The notes under the pieces: model-generated
The model's database searches: none
Told to the model about the DNA's origin: nothing
The model's input: only the letters and a program-made list of their open reading frames with translations
Shown: positions 7,993-16,033 of the stretch, in pieces
Layout of the letters: each line of letters begins with the position of its first letter
How positions within the stretch are numbered: position 1 is the stretch's first letter
Position numbers and translations under genes: made by a program
NCBI GenBank assembly: GCA_905209085.1
Contig: CAJLRM010000003.1
Location: forward strand, 1-64,000
From: an uncultured Eubacteriales bacterium
Lineage (GTDB): Bacteria > Bacillota > Clostridia > Christensenellales > Borkfalkiaceae
Direction: 5' to 3'
DNA: 64,000 bases

Positions 7993-8616
7993 ATGAATGT
8001 CGGCGCAGATGAGTCTAAAGCACATTTTGCAGCACTAGATAGTGAAATTGAGGCAAATGATGCACTATTAATTTTGGTTTGGGAATGGAGAAAAATTGAT
8101 GATTTTCACTTTTCCCCTATAGTTATTGATAGTTTTTTTGACAGGGCAAAAGGTATTGCGATGTTGAGAGATGCTCTTCATATTGCTCGGGGCGGATCTT
8201 TTGTTGGTTCTGAATACTGTCCCGATGGATGTCAATCAGATTACTGTGTCCATATAGGTGAGCCGTTAAACGCAGAAGGGAAAAGAGAACGCTTAAGTGG
8301 ACCGGAAACAACTCGCCCTTCACTTAAAGTTTCATATGCTGCAAACTTTGGCGGTTTGGTAAGAATGCTTAAAACTGATAACGAAAACGCTCGAAACGTT
8401 TTAAGGAACAACCGTAGGCAAAATCCAATAGCCGATCATTATATTTCTTTTATTCACAAAAACTTTCCAAACGAAGAGAAAAACCAATATACCATTGATG
8501 AGTTGAGAAAAGTGGCTATAATATTAGGAATAAATAGTATCGGAATGAGCAAAGAGACCTTATATAATGCAATTCGTTCTATCGAAAATTATCAATCTGC
8601 TTTAAAAAACATATAA
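7993..8616 (+). CDS. 5'-truncated PD-(D/E)XK-type restriction nuclease with SAP-like C terminus
   Basis: The first ATG is at 7993, but the same frame continues upstream without a stop and reads TRAGEYFRIEAKSM. That contains an E-x-K triad typical of PD-(D/E)XK nuclease cores, so the natural gene was longer and has lost its 5' end. The remaining part has strand/helix blocks (ALLILVWEW) and a SAP-like C-terminal helix pair (YTIDELRKVAIILGI, ETLYNAIRSI) that could bind DNA. It converges with hsdS-hsdM, suggesting it was the nuclease of that modification system. No promoter or ribosome binding site precedes it, so it is probably inactive. The exact family is unknown. Confidence 0.5.
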   Translation: MNVGADESKAHFAALDSEIEANDALLILVWEWRKIDDFHFSPIVIDSFFDRAKGIAMLRDALHIARGGSFVGSEYCPDGCQSDYCVHIGEPLNAEGKRERLSGPETTRPSLKVSYAANFGGLVRMLKTDNENARNVLRNNRRQNPIADHYISFIHKNFPNEEKNQYTIDELRKVAIILGINSIGMSKETLYNAIRSIENYQSALKNI

Positions 8617-8619
8617 CAA

Positions 8620-8660
8620 AGTATAGCCAGCACCTAATGTTTTTAGTTGCCGGCCATACT
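8620..8660 (-). terminator. Intrinsic terminator of hsdS
   Basis: On the minus strand AGTATGGCCGGCA pairs with TGCTGGCTATACT over 13 positions using two G-U pairs, followed by TTTG. On the plus strand the same two positions would be A-C mismatches, so the hairpin is built for the leftward transcript. Confidence 0.65.
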
Positions 8661-8672
8661 TCATTTATGAGC

Positions 8673-9332
8673 TTATTTATAGGCTTTGGTAATATATTTA
8701 TCTATTTCTATTGGAATCTCTTGTGCAAGTCTGATATGTTCCTCTAATTCCTTTCGTTTCTTTAATATTTCTTCAGCTATCTCATTCTGTCTTTTTAGCG
8801 AAGGAATAGGTAATACTACTTGTTTAAGATCAGCCATAGCAATCCGTGGCAATGCGGCGCCTTTAATTAATCCAACAATATGACGATTAATTATCTCGGT
8901 TCTTAGAAGCTCTGCGAGATAGACAGGATTAACTTTATCTAATATAGGAGATAAAACAATAATCTCTGTTGTACATACACCTTCTTTAAAATAGTCGTTG
9001 TAATATACTTTGTTTAGCGTTGGACGCAATCTGCCATAAAGAATATCTCCTTTGTAAAATCTTTTACATGTGGATTTGATTTCTTCGCCTTGCTTCGGTG
9101 AAAATAAGGAAATTCGCCCTGTTTTTGCTTCAATGTTTTCCAAACCGATGTAATTTACATTTTGATCTGAACTGCTTAAAGTAATGTTCTCTCGACGTTC
9201 GTAGACTAACTTTTCAAGTTTTGTAAGTTTGAATTCGTCATTTGTTTGTAATTCTTCTTTTGGAAGAAAAAGCTGTACGCTCCAAACATTTTTCAAAAAT
9301 AAATCATTGCTAGAAATAGTGTTTGTAATCAT
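8673..9332 (-). CDS. hsdS: Half-size type I specificity subunit (single target-recognition domain)
   Basis: This 219-residue protein has one target recognition domain: GDILYGRLRPTLNKVYY, TTEIIVLSP, then KGAALPRIAMADLKQVVLPIPSL. A terminal helix (RQNEIAEEILKKRKELEEHIR) corresponds to a conserved coiled spacer. Complete HsdS subunits are about 400 residues with two domains. A half subunit can dimerise and recognise a palindromic bipartite site. The frame can open at 9338, but AAGGAGGG followed by the TGATG overlap with hsdM favours the ATG at 9332. Translation is coupled to hsdM. No hsdR is present in the window. Confidence 0.85.
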   Translation of the reverse strand: MITNTISSNDLFLKNVWSVQLFLPKEELQTNDEFKLTKLEKLVYERRENITLSSSDQNVNYIGLENIEAKTGRISLFSPKQGEEIKSTCKRFYKGDILYGRLRPTLNKVYYNDYFKEGVCTTEIIVLSPILDKVNPVYLAELLRTEIINRHIVGLIKGAALPRIAMADLKQVVLPIPSLKRQNEIAEEILKKRKELEEHIRLAQEIPIEIDKYITKAYK

Positions 9333-10876
9333 CACCATCCCTCCTTATCAATAAAAGATTTAAATGCGTTTGCTACATCACACCAATCAGGAGTTTTTGT
9401 ATCATTTCCTTTGCTATCAAATCCAATATCTTCAATAACTGCAGTAAAGACATCATAATTATCAGAAATTTTTGTTTTTGTGGCTATCAATATACTTGTC
9501 TTAATGTTTGCGCCGAAGGGCGTAAATGTTGACAGAGGTAGACTTATGATTCCACGTATTTTAACGTTGTTTTGCAACCAAGTCCGAACATATGCATAAG
9601 ATTTATTAACAAACACACTTTCAGGCAAAACAATAGCTATTCTCCCGCCATCTCTCAACAATTGAATAGAACGCTCCAAACCCAATATTTCAAGTGGTGC
9701 TTTGGTTTTTTCTTTAAGCAATTCAAAATCGCCCAAATATGAATATGATTCCTTTTGTAAAACAGATCCAAACGGGGGATTAGTCATTACTATATCGAAC
9801 GAATTACTAGCTAAATCTGTATACGAATCAAAAGGGAGCAAAGCATCTGTACAACGAATATTAGAATGACCATCTCCATGAAGCCTCATATCCGTCATCG
9901 CAATACGAACCATTCTTTCGCTTTTTTCAATCCCGTGTAATTTGTAAAATATAAACTCATTTTTTGATTTTTCATTTTCAGCGGAAGGAAGAACATACGT
10001 TAAAGATTCTGTTAAAAAGTGGGCAGATCCGGCAAATGGATCGATAATCAAATCAGATAGACTTGGGGATATACAAGAAACGATAAAACGTATTACTTGG
10101 ATAGGGGTAAAGTATTGTCCCATGCCTGAGCGAGTAGCTGGATTATAAACATTTTGAAACGCTCTAGCTTTAAAATCAATGTCTACATTCGAAAAATTAT
10201 ATTTAGCAAACAATCGACCTGCTTTCACAATTGCATTTGAGGAAATGAAAAGAGCTTCTTCAAAGACACCACGTGATCGCTTATATCCTGGTATTTTTAA
10301 AGAGTACACCCGCATATCGTATTTGTTAGCTTTGTTATACAAAAATCTAATATTCGCTGCATATTCCTCGCCATTGCCAGTATTTGAAGAAAAAATGTTG
10401 TCTCCCGTTTCTTCATCATACATTTTAGCATAAATTAATTTGCAAAGTTCATCTAAGGCTTCATCGGGATGCAACCCATCTAAATCACGCAAAAAAGAAT
10501 GTGCTTCAAAAAACACATTTTCAAAACGATTGCTTTCCATTTTTGAAATAGTTGATGTTATTGGGATAGCTGTGTTAGAATAAGCAATCATATCTTTGAG
10601 AAGTACGTATTGCTTGTTTTTTAGGTTTTTAGAATAGCATTTGAAATTGTTTTTATTCCAAACCAAAAATAAGGAACAAAAATCGTCTCCTTCCTGCTTT
10701 GCTTTTTCATATATTGATGAGATATTGTTAACATCTTCGTTATCAATTTCATATGCCAAGAGAAAAATTGCTCCATTCGTAGAATAGAGTCTGATTTTTC
10801 TAATGTCCTCCAAGCATAAAGTGTCATGTTTTATCATTTTAAGCGAATACCCATATTCAAGCAAAAAATTTTCCAT
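9332..10876 (-). CDS. hsdM: N6-adenine DNA methyltransferase, type I HsdM-like
   Basis: This 514-residue methylase transfers methyl from SAM to adenine N6. An N-terminal region of about 230 residues is followed by SGMGQYFTP (around 245), motif I DPFAGSAHFLTE (270s) and motif IV TNPPFGS (360s). A later block, RDGGRIAIVLPESVF, is typical of HsdM. GGGAG precedes the ATG at 10876. It partners the half-size HsdS that overlaps its stop. With no HsdR, it may act as an orphan epigenetic methylase, or it once worked with the truncated nuclease gene that converges on it. Its AT-rich codon use matches the island. Confidence 0.9.
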   Translation of the reverse strand: MENFLLEYGYSLKMIKHDTLCLEDIRKIRLYSTNGAIFLLAYEIDNEDVNNISSIYEKAKQEGDDFCSLFLVWNKNNFKCYSKNLKNKQYVLLKDMIAYSNTAIPITSTISKMESNRFENVFFEAHSFLRDLDGLHPDEALDELCKLIYAKMYDEETGDNIFSSNTGNGEEYAANIRFLYNKANKYDMRVYSLKIPGYKRSRGVFEEALFISSNAIVKAGRLFAKYNFSNVDIDFKARAFQNVYNPATRSGMGQYFTPIQVIRFIVSCISPSLSDLIIDPFAGSAHFLTESLTYVLPSAENEKSKNEFIFYKLHGIEKSERMVRIAMTDMRLHGDGHSNIRCTDALLPFDSYTDLASNSFDIVMTNPPFGSVLQKESYSYLGDFELLKEKTKAPLEILGLERSIQLLRDGGRIAIVLPESVFVNKSYAYVRTWLQNNVKIRGIISLPLSTFTPFGANIKTSILIATKTKISDNYDVFTAVIEDIGFDSKGNDTKTPDWCDVANAFKSFIDKEGW

Positions 10877-10899
10877 AATACTCTCCCGTAAAACAAAAA

Positions 10900-10914
10900 A
10901 TGACTATCTGTCAT
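10900..10914. promoter_or_regulatory. Inverted repeat next to the hsdM promoter, possible operator
   Basis: ATGAC-TATCT-GTCAT is a 5-5-5 perfect inverted repeat two bases downstream of the minus-strand -10 box, covering the predicted transcription start. It has the same architecture as the repeat at the NTase promoter (2302-2316) but a different sequence. An operator role, common for restriction-modification promoters, is inferred. Confidence 0.4.
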
Positions 10915-10916
10915 TC

Positions 10917-10945
10917 ATTATACGACAATACGTCTTTATTGTCAA
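10917..10945 (-). promoter_or_regulatory. Sigma-A promoter of hsdM-hsdS
   Basis: On the minus strand TTGACA (10945-10940) and TATAAT (10922-10917) are 17 bases apart, a perfect consensus promoter about 40 bases upstream of the hsdM ATG. Confidence 0.85.
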
Positions 10946-11404
10946 GAGTTTTGAGATAAATTTTTGATTTTTATTCAAAATATTGATAATTAATAAAATT
11001 AAAAGTCACACACGGGTTCAACTCCAAATGAAAAATCGCAAAAATATCTTTTTTGTCCGCCTTTCACAAACCGTTTGAAAGTAACATTTCGAACGGTTTT
11101 TATTTATAAAGTTTATTTTTTTGGCTTTAAAATTTCGAGGGGATACACGACTTAAAATTAAACGCTAAAAAATACAGTTTCTCTTTTTAGAAATAGGAGG
11201 AGAGATTTATACTCTCCCGAGATATAAAAGAATAGCGTTTGTTTCAAAAACGTGTTTTGGGGTAATTTTTTTAAAGAAGAATAGAATGGAGAAGCCGTTT
11301 TAACCCTTTTATCAAACATTCAAAAGAGATTGAGTATTTGGTTTTGTAAAGGAAGCTATCTGAAAAGTCGCTTAAATTTTTTATCTGTAATTTACGAAAA
11401 TAAT
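10946..11404. other. Non-coding, AT-rich right edge of the island
   Basis: No credible gene. Contains GGAGAG...CTCTCC-type hairpins around 11205-11222 and, at 11010-11025, a short T-arm-like string (ACGGGTTCAACTCC) that does not form a proper T stem. Composition changes toward the GC-richer core just beyond it, so the element boundary probably lies here or slightly further right. Confidence 0.4.
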
Positions 11405-11433
11405 TTGACATATCATAAAAAAGATGATATAAT
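11405..11433 (+). promoter_or_regulatory. Sigma-A promoter of the riboswitch-controlled surface-protein operon
   Basis: TTGACA at 11405-11410 and TATAAT at 11428-11433 with a 17-base spacer. The transcript would start about 11440, leading directly into the riboswitch. Confidence 0.85.
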
Positions 11434-11454
11434 TAGCCTGTATAAAAAGTAAAT

Positions 11455-11540
11455 AGTTTTTGAGATACTATAAGCAAAGTTACAGCGATGTAACGACGCA
11501 AAGCTATAGGGACTTATCAAGTCAGCCAGTTGCCGTGTTC
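11455..11540 (+). ncRNA. Class I cyclic-di-GMP riboswitch (GEMM-I)
   Basis: The leader carries the GEMM-I core in order: AGCAAAG, a short P2 arm (GTTAC-AGCGAT-GTAAC), the invariant GACGCAAAGC, then TATAGGG, a P3 hairpin (GACTT-ATC-AAGTC) and AGCCAGTTGCCG closing the aptamer. These are the hallmark nucleotides around the c-di-GMP pocket. It sits between a strong promoter and a gene for an exported fibre-like protein, a known target class for this riboswitch. The closing stem P1 limits are approximate. Confidence 0.88.
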
Positions 11541-11577
11541 CCGTCGAACGGGAATATGTCAGCGGGCTTATTTTTTT
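11518..11577 (+). terminator. Riboswitch expression platform with intrinsic terminator
   Basis: A hairpin TTCCCG-TCGAA-CGGGAA (11538-11554) is flanked by AAGTCAGC (11518-11525) and GCGGGCTT, which can pair with one mismatch and run into seven U residues (11571-11577). AAGTC is also the 3' side of aptamer stem P3, so the aptamer and terminator base are mutually exclusive. This suggests c-di-GMP binding favours read-through. The direction of control is inferred, not shown. Confidence 0.6.
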
Positions 11578-11600
11578 GAGATAAAAGGAGGTGCCAGGCG

Positions 11601-12551
11601 GTGAAAAAGTGCGGGAAAGACGAAAAGAACACAAATACCGACAAAGATGAAAAAAAGAAATCTGCTTATTCCGTTCGCTTTTTCAGCGTAATCGCCGCTT
11701 TGTTTTTCCTTTTATCGGCAACGACGCTCAGCTATGCGTGGTTTCGCTTCGGTTTTACTTCGGGAACTATGGATATGAAAACGGACGGCGACGCTTCCGT
11801 GAAATTATTTACGGCGAATTGGGCCGCCGCCACCGTCCCCGCCTCCTATCAATGGGATAAGGGAGTCCTTTTAAAAGCCTCCTCTTCAAGCGCTTCCGTT
11901 TCGAGCGAAGAATTTTTTGGAAAAGAATTTTCGCAGAAGACTGACCCGCTGCATTTCGGTACTATCGATAATTTATCCGAAAGGGATGAAGAAAATATCG
12001 TTTGGTTCTGTTTGGAAGTAAAGACAGCCGAAGGGAGAAATTTTGAGGGATTAAAGCTCATTTTTCAAAGTGATCCTTTTAGTTTGTATGAACATATAGA
12101 AGCTAATGATTCTTCCGCAATGTCCGAAGTAGCATCGCAAGAATTGAAAGACGCGATCGATAATACCGTCGAGAGTGGAAACAGAAATCGCCTGGAAAGT
12201 CTGCTTTGTTTCGACAACGTAATAATATCCGGAACCGCACCCGACAAGCTCGGCAATGAGTTTTTTACTCAAATCGACGTAAATACGACTCAAAGCGATG
12301 CGGAATTTGTGAGGAAACAGGAGAACGGCGGAGCTATCCATGGATATAAGGGGCGGGCGGCGGAAAGTGAAATTTCAGGCGAGCGCTATTATATTTATTT
12401 CCGTGCCTATCCCAATCTCGACGCATACGCGGAAATAGCGGAATATATCAGCGAATATATGCCCTGCGTGTTGCAGTTCAATTTGCAGGTGGAAATTTCG
12501 GTCAATAATGCGGCCGCGGATTCTGGAACAAGCGTAAGCTCTGCGGCGTGA
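11601..12551 (+). CDS. Exported TasA/camelysin-like protein, first gene of c-di-GMP operon
   Basis: This 316-residue protein has a lysine-rich N terminus and one hydrophobic segment (about 25-45, VIAALFFLLSATTLSYAWF). Its tail resembles SipW-processed matrix proteins, where the signal is followed by an aromatic residue and a mature beta-rich chain. The remainder is a moderately acidic, strand-rich domain with no recognised catalytic motif, ending in a Ser/Ala-rich tail. The start is GTG at 11601, placed by AAGGAGGTG at 11585-11593. It is controlled by the upstream riboswitch and followed by two genes with similar leaders. A role in surface fibre or biofilm matrix formation is inferred. No SipW peptidase gene is in the window. 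Confidence 0.6.
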   Translation: MKKCGKDEKNTNTDKDEKKKSAYSVRFFSVIAALFFLLSATTLSYAWFRFGFTSGTMDMKTDGDASVKLFTANWAAATVPASYQWDKGVLLKASSSSASVSSEEFFGKEFSQKTDPLHFGTIDNLSERDEENIVWFCLEVKTAEGRNFEGLKLIFQSDPFSLYEHIEANDSSAMSEVASQELKDAIDNTVESGNRNRLESLLCFDNVIISGTAPDKLGNEFFTQIDVNTTQSDAEFVRKQENGGAIHGYKGRAAESEISGERYYIYFRAYPNLDAYAEIAEYISEYMPCVLQFNLQVEISVNNAAADSGTSVSSAA

Positions 12552-12576
12552 AGGGAAAAACTTTTTAATTAAAAAT

Positions 12577-12621
12577 AAACAGGGACGTCCCTGTTTCCGT
12601 AATACATGGGTATTACGGAAA
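12577..12621 (+). repeat. Two overlapping strong inverted repeats between surface-protein genes
   Basis: A perfect 20-base palindrome (12577-12596, AAACAGGGAC then its complement) shares its last TTT with a second perfect hairpin. That hairpin has TTTCCGTAATAC (12594-12605), loop ATGG and the complement at 12610-12621. Both cannot fully form at once. No U tract follows. It may be an mRNA processing or stability element, or an attenuator between genes one and two of the operon. Confidence 0.75.
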
Positions 12622-12653
12622 CCATCAAGTATTTGTAAGGAGTAAAAAGCGTT

Positions 12654-15600
12654 ATGAAAAAATTAAAATCCGCACAACGAATTTTATTGATCGGTCTGTG
12701 CTTTTTACTTTTTGTCGTATCGATTGCAGTGGGGAGTTACGCGTATTTTAAGACGGATTTAAGGGTAAACGGCTATGCCAATGTAAAAATCGAATTGTTA
12801 TTCGATATGCTTGACGAAACGGCGCGGACGGAGTATCAGGAAGGCGTAGAGAGCGAAGAGAAGATAACATTGACGGAAAGCGATAAAATTTGGGGGCATA
12901 AGGGTAATCCTTATGTAATTTCGGCGCCCAGGCACTTACAGAATTTATCCACGCTGCAAAATATCGGGTATTTTAAGGCGAAATTTTTAAATTCAAACTA
13001 TTCCGCGGACGGCACGCTGACGGGAGATTCGAATTATTCCGACGGATATAATATTCCGTATTTTCTTGTCAGCGACGTTAAAGGAAAGCCCGTGGTGATA
13101 GACGCCTCAACGGAAACGATAAAACCGGTCGGGGACGACAAATATCCGTTTGTAGGAAGCGTCAAAGGCGTATCGGGCGTACAGACGGACGGTACCACTA
13201 TATATGCGGAAATGTCGATAAAGGAAAAAAAGACAAGTACCTCCGCTATTCATGGCGTTAAAGTGGAGGACAATTCGGGAAAACTCGATTTTGGATTTTT
13301 CGGAACGATAGGCTATTTGGGGGTGGAGCCGGAGGTTACAGAAGACGACGGAACAGAGAAAACTTTTGAAGGACAAATTTCTACCGTTTCGGATTTGCTC
13401 TTTTCGGACGTTCAGATCGTTGTAAAAGATTCGATATGGGAAAAAATAGTAGATTTATTGACAAATCATAGATTTTATTCCGATTTGATCGCTTCTAATC
13501 CGGAGAAAGATCCTCATGAAAATCACCATATCGGCATTGTGGCGGGACACGTAGAGTATGCGCAATTCAAAAATATCAGCGTATATTACAGCAGTGACGA
13601 CATTGTGGCGATCGATTTACTCGATTTAGCCAAAGACACCGACGGAAACGCTATGAACTATTCCTCCGCAACGGGAATTTTCGGCTTTTTATATAATTTG
13701 AATCCAAAGTTTGAAGGAGGCTCCATAACGGTCGGCTCCGGACTTACCAATACCGATATTTCTTACGGTTTTGAAGGTGGGGGCGGTCAGGAATCCGGCT
13801 CTATGCCCGGCTATATTCGCGCCGATGAAATGTATAACTCCTATTGCTATTATTTGAGTGCAGACGGAACGACGATTGAACAGCAGAGCGGAAAAGTCGA
13901 AATCATAAAAGCGACGAGCGCAGACGGAAAACAACAATTGGCTACCGCCGTGACGAACAGCGCAAATCAGACGATGTATTATTATACGGACGGAGTCTTT
14001 ACGTTTGCTTTATCGGACGGGCAGGATTCTTCCAAGGTGGATTACGACAAAAACGATACGTTAGAAGATATATGGGAAACGGATAAGGTTTCCGATTTTA
14101 CGTTGAGCGATAATTGGACGATTGGAAAAGCCGATATGGAACTGAGGTATTATAAAAATTTGACCTTAGTGACCGAGTTGAATCAAATTTCCGATGATAA
14201 AACGTACTATATCGGACGAATCGAAAATAACGTATTTTATTATATGGATTTGACTTCTGTCGGAACTACTGTCCCCGGAACCCGGGCGCAAGGAGATATC
14301 ACGACGGCTGTCGATAATCCCAATCAGTTTGTTTTGTCTTACACCGATACGCAAAAGAGAGCGACCGATACGGGGTACGCAGTCAAAATTGACAAAAATG
14401 AGAATGCAGAAACATATCAAATTTATTTGGCGAATGATGCTACTCATAAATTGGGCGTAGGAGAAAGTCCCCTTTTGAATTTGCATACAATTTATTGCGG
14501 TAATAAAAGTACCTCTGGAGGTTTTCCGAATTATAATATAGATTATACGTTATCATTATCTATTGAAAATAACACTTGGACATTTTATAGTCCGAGCATT
14601 GAACAACATATCGGATATAGCAGTAGCGATAAGAATTTTAGTGTTTCCGTATGGGGAACTACCCAAGCTGTTCCTATTTATATCTATCAAATAGACGACG
14701 ATAGGGACGACGTCAACACGAATCCGTATTCCTATGTTCCTACGAATCAGGAAAGCGCGCATCATCTCCCTGCCGATCAATATGTGTTATATCCGCAAGG
14801 TGAATCTTCGGCTTCGGCGACAAAAAGCGCTACGCCGACTTATACGTTGACCTCTTTGTCGGATCTCAATTGGAAAAATCAGAACGGGCAAGCCATTTGG
14901 ACGGGAGAATCCAAACTTACCAAAATGTTTAACATGAAAAAAGCGGTGGATTGGTCGATAACGGCAAATATTTTCGGATTCGGAGCTTCGATCGGTTCGC
15001 AAGGGGGGATTATGCTGGCTCCGGTGGGAACGGGAGCCTATCGAAAATCGGTCTATATTCCTACGGGAAGTTTGGCTTTTTATATCAATAAAGTTCCGAC
15101 GAACGGCGCAAAGATCCGCGTAATTGTCAAAATTCCGCAAAGCGATCAATTTGGGACGCTCGGTTTTGATTCCAATACCAGCGGCGAGGATTACTACTTG
15201 GGAATATGGAAAGGAACGGTGAGAAACAACAGTTGGATTCAGCTTGCTTCCTTTGATAAGAGCAGGGCTTATAAAAAAGTGGAAATGCCCCGTTCGCAGC
15301 CTAAGTTATATAACAATACGATACCGGAGCACGATACGACAAACGGATCGGACAGCGATAATGAATATATCAATGTGACTTATGGAAATACGACCTATAA
15401 AACTTATTTGCAAGGCGGACATTATATGCTTGCCTACGAATTTGTCGTCGAAGAAACGGGTGTTTATATTCTCGCCGCGTCTAATTCCAATATGCAGCTT
15501 GCCTATTGTTCGGTAGACGGTATCGCTTCCGCGGGGCGCGACGGCACCGGCGGTTCTCCATGGGGCAGCGTCGATTTCGTATACGATAACAATGTCGATA

Positions 15601-15953
15601 AAATTTTACTCGTAACCGATACAGACCAGAGAGGCGAAGGAGTCGAAGAGGATTGTTCGAATTATTATTACGGCTCTAACTGCTTGTTGTATTTTGACAA
15701 CATCACCGATTCTAAGACTACGGCCTATATAAACGATGAAAGGATAACGATTCGACGATGGACGAAAACGAATTCCGCAGGAGGAACGGATGCCGCGGGA
15801 AACGTGGACTCCTATTTGAGTATTCGTGTGGAATCAAACGCAGACGATCAGAATCATGAGTATGTCAAATGCGCGGGATATGGTACTCCGCACGATAATA
15901 TAGTGGGGATAACCTCAAAGGATGTCGAGGGAATCGAATATACCAATCGCTGA
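12654..15953 (+). CDS. Very large exported surface protein (1,099 residues)
   Basis: A signal or anchor segment (about 10-30, ILLIGLCFLLFVVSIAVGSYAYF) is followed by a long extracellular region rich in Tyr, Ser, Thr, Asp and Asn. An early block (residues ~75-130) with YVISAPRHLQNLSTLQNIG resembles lead-in segments of beta-rich surface proteins. The middle (~370-700) has repeated Tyr/Thr strands (MYYYTDGVF, TYYIGRIENNVFYYMDL). The C-terminal third looks like jelly-roll or carbohydrate-binding folds (GVYILAASNSNMQLAYCSVDG). No LPXTG motif or C-terminal hydrophobic anchor is visible. It shares the leader type of its neighbours and the operon, so it is likely the main structural or adhesive component under c-di-GMP control. 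The fold assignment is inference. Confidence 0.6.
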   Translation: MKKLKSAQRILLIGLCFLLFVVSIAVGSYAYFKTDLRVNGYANVKIELLFDMLDETARTEYQEGVESEEKITLTESDKIWGHKGNPYVISAPRHLQNLSTLQNIGYFKAKFLNSNYSADGTLTGDSNYSDGYNIPYFLVSDVKGKPVVIDASTETIKPVGDDKYPFVGSVKGVSGVQTDGTTIYAEMSIKEKKTSTSAIHGVKVEDNSGKLDFGFFGTIGYLGVEPEVTEDDGTEKTFEGQISTVSDLLFSDVQIVVKDSIWEKIVDLLTNHRFYSDLIASNPEKDPHENHHIGIVAGHVEYAQFKNISVYYSSDDIVAIDLLDLAKDTDGNAMNYSSATGIFGFLYNLNPKFEGGSITVGSGLTNTDISYGFEGGGGQESGSMPGYIRADEMYNSYCYYLSADGTTIEQQSGKVEIIKATSADGKQQLATAVTNSANQTMYYYTDGVFTFALSDGQDSSKVDYDKNDTLEDIWETDKVSDFTLSDNWTIGKADMELRYYKNLTLVTELNQISDDKTYYIGRIENNVFYYMDLTSVGTTVPGTRAQGDITTAVDNPNQFVLSYTDTQKRATDTGYAVKIDKNENAETYQIYLANDATHKLGVGESPLLNLHTIYCGNKSTSGGFPNYNIDYTLSLSIENNTWTFYSPSIEQHIGYSSSDKNFSVSVWGTTQAVPIYIYQIDDDRDDVNTNPYSYVPTNQESAHHLPADQYVLYPQGESSASATKSATPTYTLTSLSDLNWKNQNGQAIWTGESKLTKMFNMKKAVDWSITANIFGFGASIGSQGGIMLAPVGTGAYRKSVYIPTGSLAFYINKVPTNGAKIRVIVKIPQSDQFGTLGFDSNTSGEDYYLGIWKGTVRNNSWIQLASFDKSRAYKKVEMPRSQPKLYNNTIPEHDTTNGSDSDNEYINVTYGNTTYKTYLQGGHYMLAYEFVVEETGVYILAASNSNMQLAYCSVDGIASAGRDGTGGSPWGSVDFVYDNNVDKILLVTDTDQRGEGVEEDCSNYYYGSNCLLYFDNITDSKTTAYINDERITIRRWTKTNSAGGTDAAGNVDSYLSIRVESNADDQNHEYVKCAGYGTPHDNIVGITSKDVEGIEYTNR

Positions 15954-16033
15954 TTCAGAAAGATATTTTGGAAGCTATCAAGAGGATAACGCTTTTTTAA
16001 ATATCCGTTGAAAAAATGAAAAAGGAGGTACCC

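Noticed and set aside
11005..11030. Possible tRNA 3' end
   Set aside because: The T-loop-like string is not flanked by a pairing stem, and no acceptor, anticodon arm or CCA end can be folded around it.
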